In this document: positions 6,139 through 10,230 of the stretch, piece after piece
Position numbering within the stretch: the stretch's first letter is position 1
Layout: every line of letters starts with the position of its first letter
Source of the DNA: Campylobacteraceae bacterium
Lineage (GTDB): Bacteria > Campylobacterota > Campylobacteria > Campylobacterales > Sulfurovaceae
DNA length: 10,230 bases
Direction: 5' to 3'
Assembly (NCBI GenBank): GCA_027026055.1
Contig: JALVPA010000163.1
Coordinates: 1-10,230, forward strand
The notes under the pieces: generated by a model
Told to the model about the DNA's origin: nothing
What the model saw: the letters and a program-made list of their open reading frames with translations, nothing else
Database searches by the model: none
Made by a program: the position numbers and the translations under genes

Positions 6139-6333
6139 ATGAAGCAAAAGATCGAAAAAGTGATAGAAAAGATCGAAAAGAGTGAGAAGATAGACGACGA
6201 GAAAAAACCGCTCATTATCGAAAAAATCAAAGAGTGGAAAGAGGAAGAAAACGCCATAGGCGAACTGATCCTCAAACTCGAAAATTGGTGGATGGATGTC
6301 GAGCCTTTTTTTGCGGAGATTGGGCTTGTCTAA
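6139..6333 (+). CDS. Small helical protein of unknown function (64 aa)
   Basis: I do not recognise this family. The first 38 residues are alternating Lys/Glu/Ile and read as an amphipathic helix or coiled coil, with a KIEKSEKIDDEKKPLI stretch. The rest (39-64) is more hydrophobic and includes ENWWMDVEPFFAEIG. There is no signal peptide or membrane segment, so it is probably cytoplasmic. Evidence that it is real: a strong AAAGGAG (6126-6132) six bases before the ATG and a consensus promoter upstream. A second small gene also begins inside its last codons. It may pair with that product, but this is inferred only from the coupling. Confidence 0.7.
   Translation: MKQKIEKVIEKIEKSEKIDDEKKPLIIEKIKEWKEEENAIGELILKLENWWMDVEPFFAEIGLV
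6315..6319 (+). promoter_or_regulatory. Ribosome-binding site deciding a TTG start
   Basis: GGAGA lies inside the end of the preceding small gene, six bases before the TTG at 6326. The frame also has an ATG at 6296, but that codon has no comparable site and would make the overlap 38 bases. The short overlap and spacing favour the TTG. Confidence 0.5.
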
Positions 6334-6529
6334 AAAAGCGGCGGTGCTAACGCGTTTCGTGTATGAAAAACGCTGGAAGCCCGTAAGCAAAGAAGAGGCG
6401 GTGCGCCTTATCGGCGAAGAGATGCCCGAAACCGACGCCGAAGCGACGTGGCGCTATATCGAAGGCGAAACAAAAAGAGGCAAAACGGTTACGCTGGGCG
6501 AGTGTCAATTTAAGTCGGCGGAGGATTAA
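6326..6529 (+). CDS. Small basic/acidic protein of unknown function, TTG start (67 aa)
   Basis: I do not recognise this family. With the TTG start, the product begins MSKKAAVLTRFVYEKRWKPVSKEEA and runs through LIGEEMPETDAEATWRYIEGETKRG, then KTVTLGECQF near the end. The mixed helical pattern with a short beta-like end suggests a compact soluble domain; one Cys is present. It overlaps the previous gene by 8 bases (TTGTCTAA), typical of translational coupling, so the two small proteins are probably made together. Starting instead at ATG 6296 would add ten residues of the other gene's coding sequence in another frame, which looks less likely. Its TAA interlocks with the stop of the convergent MurF-like gene. 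Confidence 0.65.
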   Translation: MSKKAAVLTRFVYEKRWKPVSKEEAVRLIGEEMPETDAEATWRYIEGETKRGKTVTLGECQFKSAED

Positions 6530-7506
6530 AAGAGCGTATAGCTCTCTTTGAAACTTTGCAACACGCTTTTGTCGGCGTTGTAGATAAAGGCGTAGTTGTA
6601 GTGGCTTTGTTTGAGAATAGTGCGGATCTCCTCTTCGCTTTCGTACCATAGCGTGCGTTCTATATCGGGAATTTTGGTCTTGGGCGGTGTGAGTATGATA
6701 CTTTTGACCCAAACGCTGGCATGACGTATATACTCCGAAGCGTCGCGGATATCTTCGATATTGTCGACGAAAACGGCGACTTTGTCGCTTTGACCCATGC
6801 GCATGGTGTTGAGATTGCCGTCGATAAAGACGGGAACGAAATGCTTGGTATAGCGTAGTCTGTCCATCGAATAGGGGATCGACTCTTTTTCCATAAACGC
6901 CAAAGCGCGCATCAGGTAAGGAAAATGAATCGGTGTCAACTCGCGCTCTTGATAGACAAAGCCGAGCGCTTTGAAAGTGGTGCGAAAAAGCGTATCTGCG
7001 ATGATGTAGCCTTTGGCTTCCTCTTTGAGTCGTTCGGCATCGGGCGATACTGTACGCAACAGTGTCGCATCTTCTCCGATGAAAAGCGGTACGGCGGAGT
7101 GTAAAATCGTTTCGAAAGCCTTGTGCCAATCGGTCGGCAAAATAGCGATATTGCGCTTATCGCTTGCAAGCATTTTAACAAATGCGAGTTCGTGTTTGCC
7201 TGCGATAAAAAAGCGCGCCTCTTTTTGCGTCGCGACATAGCGCAAAAGCCGCAAGGCGGCTTCGCGCACGTTATCGACGCGAATCCATGCGATCTCTTCA
7301 TCGGTTTTGACGATCGTATCGTCGTCGTACACCACGGCATAGGCACCGTTTTCGAGGGCTCTGTCGATACTCTCTTGCGTCTCGCCGAAAAAAAGATCGC
7401 CTTGTTCCACCTTGGAAGGATAGACCGTTGCCGATTCGATCGCAACGATTTGAGGGGTGTTGGCAAGGGTACCTTCGGTAAGATTGACAAGCGTTTCTAT
7501 CTGCAT
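6526..7506 (-). CDS. MurF/MurE N-domain-like protein without a canonical ATP-binding loop (326 aa)
   Basis: This is a probable cytoplasmic protein of unknown function. Residues about 20-90 resemble the UDP-binding N-terminal domain of Mur ligases: VAIESATVYPSKVEQGDLFFG, then ALENGAYAVVYDDD, then WIRVDNVREAALRLL. Where MurE/MurF carry the GTNGKTT P-loop, this has FFIAGKHELAFVKML (99-113), keeping Gly and Lys but not the loop. The rest shows no Mur-ligase central or C-terminal signature I can name, and the length (326 aa) is well short of the usual 450-500. It is therefore more likely a degenerate or regulatory relative than a peptidoglycan ligase. It starts one base after the metG stop (TAATATG), with AGG upstream, and so is very likely co-transcribed with metG. 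Its stop interlocks with the convergent small gene. Confidence 0.75.
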   Translation of the reverse strand: MQIETLVNLTEGTLANTPQIVAIESATVYPSKVEQGDLFFGETQESIDRALENGAYAVVYDDDTIVKTDEEIAWIRVDNVREAALRLLRYVATQKEARFFIAGKHELAFVKMLASDKRNIAILPTDWHKAFETILHSAVPLFIGEDATLLRTVSPDAERLKEEAKGYIIADTLFRTTFKALGFVYQERELTPIHFPYLMRALAFMEKESIPYSMDRLRYTKHFVPVFIDGNLNTMRMGQSDKVAVFVDNIEDIRDASEYIRHASVWVKSIILTPPKTKIPDIERTLWYESEEEIRTILKQSHYNYAFIYNADKSVLQSFKESYTLF

Positions 7507-7507
7507 A

Positions 7508-9463
7508 TTAGCCTATCTGCGTACCGGGTTTTTTCGGTTTTTCGGGGCGAATCAAAGCCAACCCTTCCTCGTCTTTGGCAGCCAATAGCATTCCTTCGCT
7601 ACGCTGTCCCATCAATTTGGCAGGTTTGAGGTTGGCAACGACGCACACTTGCGTACCGACCAATGATTCGGGGCTATACCACTCTTTGATACCCGCGACG
7701 ATCTGTCTTGGTTTTTCTTCTCCCACATCGACTTGCAACAATAGCAGTTTTTTGCTTTTGGGTAGCGCTTCGGCTTTGACGACGGTGCCGACTTTCAAAG
7801 AGGTTTTGAAAAAGTCGTCGATGCCGATAAGCGCGATGCCTTCTTCATGCTTTTCGGGTGTCTTTTTCGTTTCGGCTTTTGCGTTTTGCGCTTGTGAAGC
7901 GGATAGATCCGTGTTTTGTTTCAAAAGTGGCGCTTCGATACGCGGGAAGAGAGGAGGGATCTTCTCTATCGTGAAACTCTCTACGATGCCGCCTTCTTTA
8001 AAGAGTTTTTTCCAGCTTTTGTGATCGATCTCAAAGCCGAGCGCTTTGGCGATTTTGGGGGCGGTTTGGGGCATGACGGGGTAGAGCATCACCGCCACCT
8101 TTGCCAAGATCGTCGCAACGAGTCCGTTGAGCGCCATCGCCGCCTCTTCTTTCCCTTCTTTCATCAATACCCACGGCTGGTAGGTATCGATCGCTTTATT
8201 GGCGACGCTTAGCGGTTTCCAAAGTTCTTCGAGGTAGCGGTGCAACTGCATCTCGAAAAGTAACGGTTCGAGATTGGCAAGCGATGCTTCCACCTCCGCC
8301 AACTCTTCGGGGTAGTAATCGCGTACTTTGGAGGTCTCGACACGTCCGTCGAAATATTTGCCGCTCATGCCGATAAGACGATTGAGCAGGTTGCCTAGAT
8401 CGTTTCCGAGATCGGAATTGATACGATCGATCAATGCTTTTTGGCTAAAGTCGCCGTCGCCGCCGAAGGGCACTTCACGCAACATGAAGTAGCGGAAATT
8501 GTCCAATCCGTAGGCATCCGCCACCTCTTTGGGATCGATCACGTTGCCTTTGGATTTGCTCATCTTTTCGCCGTCTCTGGTCCACCAACCGTGCGCCGCG
8601 ATATGTTTGGGCAACTCCAATCCCAAACTCATCAAAAACGCAGGCCAATAGATCGCATGAAAACGTAAGATGTCTTTGCCTATCAGATGCACGCGCGCCG
8701 GCCAAAAGGACATCAACGCTTCGTCGGTACCGTATCCGAGAGCTGTGACATAGTTCATCAGCGCATCGAGCCAAACATACATCACATGTTTGGGATCGTC
8801 GATAGACTCGGGCAGCTTCACACCCCAATCGAAACTGGTGCGGGTAATGGAGAGATCTTCGAGCCCGCCTTCGACGAAGCGAATCACTTCGTTGCGTTTG
8901 CTGCGCGGCAAGATGCATTCGGGGTTTTCGTCGTACCATTTCAAAAGTTTCTCTTGATAGGCGGAGAGCCTGAAAAAATAACTCTCTTCCTCCACGATAT
9001 GTGTCGGTTTGCCGCATTCGGGACAAAACTCACCGTCGACAAGCTGAATTTCGGTGAAGAAGGCTTCGCACGAGACACAATAGTGTCCTTTATAGACATC
9101 TTTGTAGATATCGCCGTTGGCGTACATTTTTTCGAACGCCTTTTGCACCCCTTTCATATGATCGGGATCGGTCGTACGAATAAATTTGTCGTAGCCGATA
9201 CCGAAGTAGTCCCAAAGATTTTTGAATTTCGCGGAGATTTCGTCGGCGTATTCTTGAGGCGTTTTACCGCGTGCTTTGGCGGACTCTTCGATCTTTTGAC
9301 CGTGTTCGTCGGTACCTGTCAAAAAGAAGGTCTCCAATCCGCTCATACGCGAATAACGCGCCAACATATCGGCAATGATGGTCGTATAGGCGTGTCCGAT
9401 ATGCGGTACGTCGTTGACATAATAAATCGGTGTCGTAATATAGGCTTTGTGACATGATGACAT
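7508..9463 (-). CDS. metG: Methionyl-tRNA synthetase (651 aa)
   Basis: This enzyme charges tRNA-Met with methionine in the cytoplasm and is essential for translation initiation and elongation. Seen: class I signatures HIGH (21-24) and KMSKS (300-304), and a single zinc knuckle C129-x2-C132...C147-x2-C150 in the connective region. An anticodon-binding helical domain covers about 360-510. A variable Gln/Lys/Ala-rich linker follows, then a C-terminal Trbp111-type tRNA-binding domain (about 550-651) with VGTVVKAE, VAGI and GQRSEGMLLA, which dimerises the enzyme in related proteins. The frame opens at ATG 9478, but AAGGA (9471-9475) stands seven bases before the ATG at 9463, giving MSSCHKAYITTPIYYVND. 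The earlier ATG has no such site. The MurF-like gene follows after one base. Confidence 0.95.
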   Translation of the reverse strand: MSSCHKAYITTPIYYVNDVPHIGHAYTTIIADMLARYSRMSGLETFFLTGTDEHGQKIEESAKARGKTPQEYADEISAKFKNLWDYFGIGYDKFIRTTDPDHMKGVQKAFEKMYANGDIYKDVYKGHYCVSCEAFFTEIQLVDGEFCPECGKPTHIVEEESYFFRLSAYQEKLLKWYDENPECILPRSKRNEVIRFVEGGLEDLSITRTSFDWGVKLPESIDDPKHVMYVWLDALMNYVTALGYGTDEALMSFWPARVHLIGKDILRFHAIYWPAFLMSLGLELPKHIAAHGWWTRDGEKMSKSKGNVIDPKEVADAYGLDNFRYFMLREVPFGGDGDFSQKALIDRINSDLGNDLGNLLNRLIGMSGKYFDGRVETSKVRDYYPEELAEVEASLANLEPLLFEMQLHRYLEELWKPLSVANKAIDTYQPWVLMKEGKEEAAMALNGLVATILAKVAVMLYPVMPQTAPKIAKALGFEIDHKSWKKLFKEGGIVESFTIEKIPPLFPRIEAPLLKQNTDLSASQAQNAKAETKKTPEKHEEGIALIGIDDFFKTSLKVGTVVKAEALPKSKKLLLLQVDVGEEKPRQIVAGIKEWYSPESLVGTQVCVVANLKPAKLMGQRSEGMLLAAKDEEGLALIRPEKPKKPGTQIG

Positions 9464-9470
9464 CGAAGAT

Positions 9471-9475
9471 TCCTT
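9471..9475 (-). promoter_or_regulatory. Ribosome-binding site deciding the metG start
   Basis: On the minus strand AAGGA is followed by seven bases (ATCTTCG) and the ATG at 9463. It lies directly after the earlier in-frame ATG at 9478, which itself has no purine-rich site upstream. This favours the shorter protein by five residues. Confidence 0.55.
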
Positions 9476-9505
9476 CATCGAAAAGGTGGGATTTGAGTTG
9501 CGATA

Positions 9506-9511
9506 ATTTTA
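9506..9511 (-). promoter_or_regulatory. Candidate -10 box of metG
   Basis: TAAAAT reads on the minus strand about 42 bases before the metG ATG and directly after the palindrome at 9518-9535. No strong -35 box is present at 16-18 bases. It is plausible as an independent metG promoter after carB, but weak on sequence alone. Confidence 0.35.
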
Positions 9512-9514
9512 GCC

Positions 9515-9535
9515 AAAATGTGCTGTTAAGCACAT
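9515..9535 (-). terminator. Short hairpin with T run between carB and metG
   Basis: ATGTGCT and AGCACAT (9529-9535 and 9518-9524 in minus-strand order) make a perfect 7-bp stem around a 4-base loop TAAC. On the minus strand the stem runs directly into TTT (four T including the last stem base). Position 17 bases after the carB stop suggests a weak intrinsic terminator for carB. The stem has only three G-C pairs and the T run is short, so read-through into metG is likely. It could equally be an operator, as it adjoins the TAAAAT box. Confidence 0.4.
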
Positions 9536-9551
9536 AAGAAACGCCAGAGGA

Positions 9552-10230
9552 TCACGAGATCAAGTAGTCTTGCAACGCCTTGGGATCGAGGCATTTGCCG
9601 TGAGCTTTGAGCTCTTTGATTGCCAGAGCGGTAGCGCGCGCCGCCGCGACGGTAGTGAAGTAAGCGATATTGTTCGCCAGCACCGACTGGCGGATGATTT
9701 TGGCGTCGCTTTTGCTCGCTTTGTTGTCGGAGGTGTTGATCGCCAAAGCGATCTCTTCGTTTTTTATCATATCGTCGATATTGGGACGTCCTTCGCTGAT
9801 TTTGAGTACTTTGGTCGAAGGCACGCCCGCCGCTTCGAGAGCGGCGTGCGTACCCGACGTCGCAACGATCTCGAAGCCGAGTTCGACGAACATCTTTCCG
9901 ATTTCACCCGCATAAGGTTTGTCGATCTCAGTGAGCGACAAGAAGAGTTTACCTTCCAAGGGGATGTTGTTTTTGGAGGCGAATTGCGATTTGGCAAAAC
10001 TCATCCCGAAGTTGTCGCTAATACCCATCACCTCTCCGGTCGATTTCATCTCGGGTCCCAAGATTAAGTCCGAGCCGGGAAGTTTGTTGAACGGAAAGAC
10101 CGCCTCTTTGACGGCGATATGGTTTTTTAGATTGGGCTCCATGATCTTTTTATCGTAGTTGACCACGCCGAAGGTGTCGTAAAAACGCAACGCTTCGCGC
10201 AAATCGCCTTGAAGCATTACGCGCGTTGCA
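9552..10230 (-). CDS. carB: Carbamoyl-phosphate synthase large subunit, C-terminal part (5' end beyond window)
   Basis: The large subunit makes carbamoyl phosphate from bicarbonate, ammonia (from the CarA glutaminase) and ATP for pyrimidine and arginine synthesis. About 225 residues of an expected total near 1,080 are visible. The frame is open through the window edge, beginning ATRV before MLQGDLREALRFYDTF, so the ATG at 10217 is internal. Seen: the end of the second ATP-grasp half, with PFNKLPGSDLILGPEM followed by KSTGEVMG. The allosteric MGS-like domain follows, with GKLFLSL, LGFEIVATSGTHAALEAAG, EGRPNIDDMI and LAINTSDNKASKSDAKIIRQ. Comparable residues in E. coli CarB form the site for UMP, IMP and ornithine. 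The gene is intact as far as seen. metG follows after 88 bases containing a short hairpin. Confidence 0.95.
   Translation of the reverse strand, partial: ATRVMLQGDLREALRFYDTFGVVNYDKKIMEPNLKNHIAVKEAVFPFNKLPGSDLILGPEMKSTGEVMGISDNFGMSFAKSQFASKNNIPLEGKLFLSLTEIDKPYAGEIGKMFVELGFEIVATSGTHAALEAAGVPSTKVLKISEGRPNIDDMIKNEEIALAINTSDNKASKSDAKIIRQSVLANNIAYFTTVAAARATALAIKELKAHGKCLDPKALQDYLIS

Noticed and set aside
8687..9457. A 256-residue plus-strand frame opposite metG
   Set aside because: The metG frame is unambiguous here (HIGH motif and zinc knuckle); the opposite frame shows no recognisable motifs.
1..10230. Defence island, mobile element or other new multi-gene system
   Set aside because: Apart from small unknowns, the genes are housekeeping or envelope functions. 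The helicase stands alone with no nuclease, methylase or toxin partner beside it, and no integrase or transposase is visible.

Overview
This window looks like ordinary chromosome from a free-living Campylobacterota (Epsilonproteobacteria), perhaps a Sulfurimonas- or Sulfurovum-like organism. This rests on four things: the metG/MurF-like gene pair, the form of the CarB C-terminus, a DUF4395 membrane protein and an LpxH-like metallophosphatase of the type I associate with that group, and the AT-rich spacers with TATAAT/TACAAT elements between compact coding blocks. No sequence search was possible, so the taxon is an inference. I see no insertion sequence, integrase, tRNA, rRNA, CRISPR array or phage gene. 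Coding density is very high: the longest non-coding stretch is about 135 bases.

Layout. (1) 22-648 +: HAD phosphatase, converging on 645-959 -, a small exported helical protein with a near-consensus promoter (990-1018). (2) 1094-2253 +: LpxH-like phosphatase followed after 5 bases by a YqaA-type membrane protein, an envelope pair. (3) 2336-3076 +: DUF4395 membrane protein, converging on 3132-3821 -, a lipoprotein ending in a histidine-striped helix. (4) 3919-6072 +: SF1B (UPF1/DNA2-like) helicase. A consensus promoter overlapping its stop codon drives two small genes, 6139-6333 and 6326-6529. (5) On the minus strand, reading leftwards: carB 3' end (9552 to beyond the window), metG (7508-9463) and, one base later, a MurF-N-domain-like protein without a recognisable ATP-binding loop (6526-7506).

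Starts. Five starts were placed downstream of the longest possible reading frame or on a rare codon, because ribosome-binding sites or neighbouring stops favour it: the YqaA protein (ATG 1831), DUF4395 (GTG 2336), helicase (ATG 3919), second small protein (TTG 6326) and metG (ATG 9463).

I found no convincing new multi-gene system. The parts most worth a second look are the His-striped lipoprotein, the degenerate Mur-ligase-like protein coupled to metG, the two small overlapping genes behind a strong promoter, and the small exported protein with its own strong promoter.
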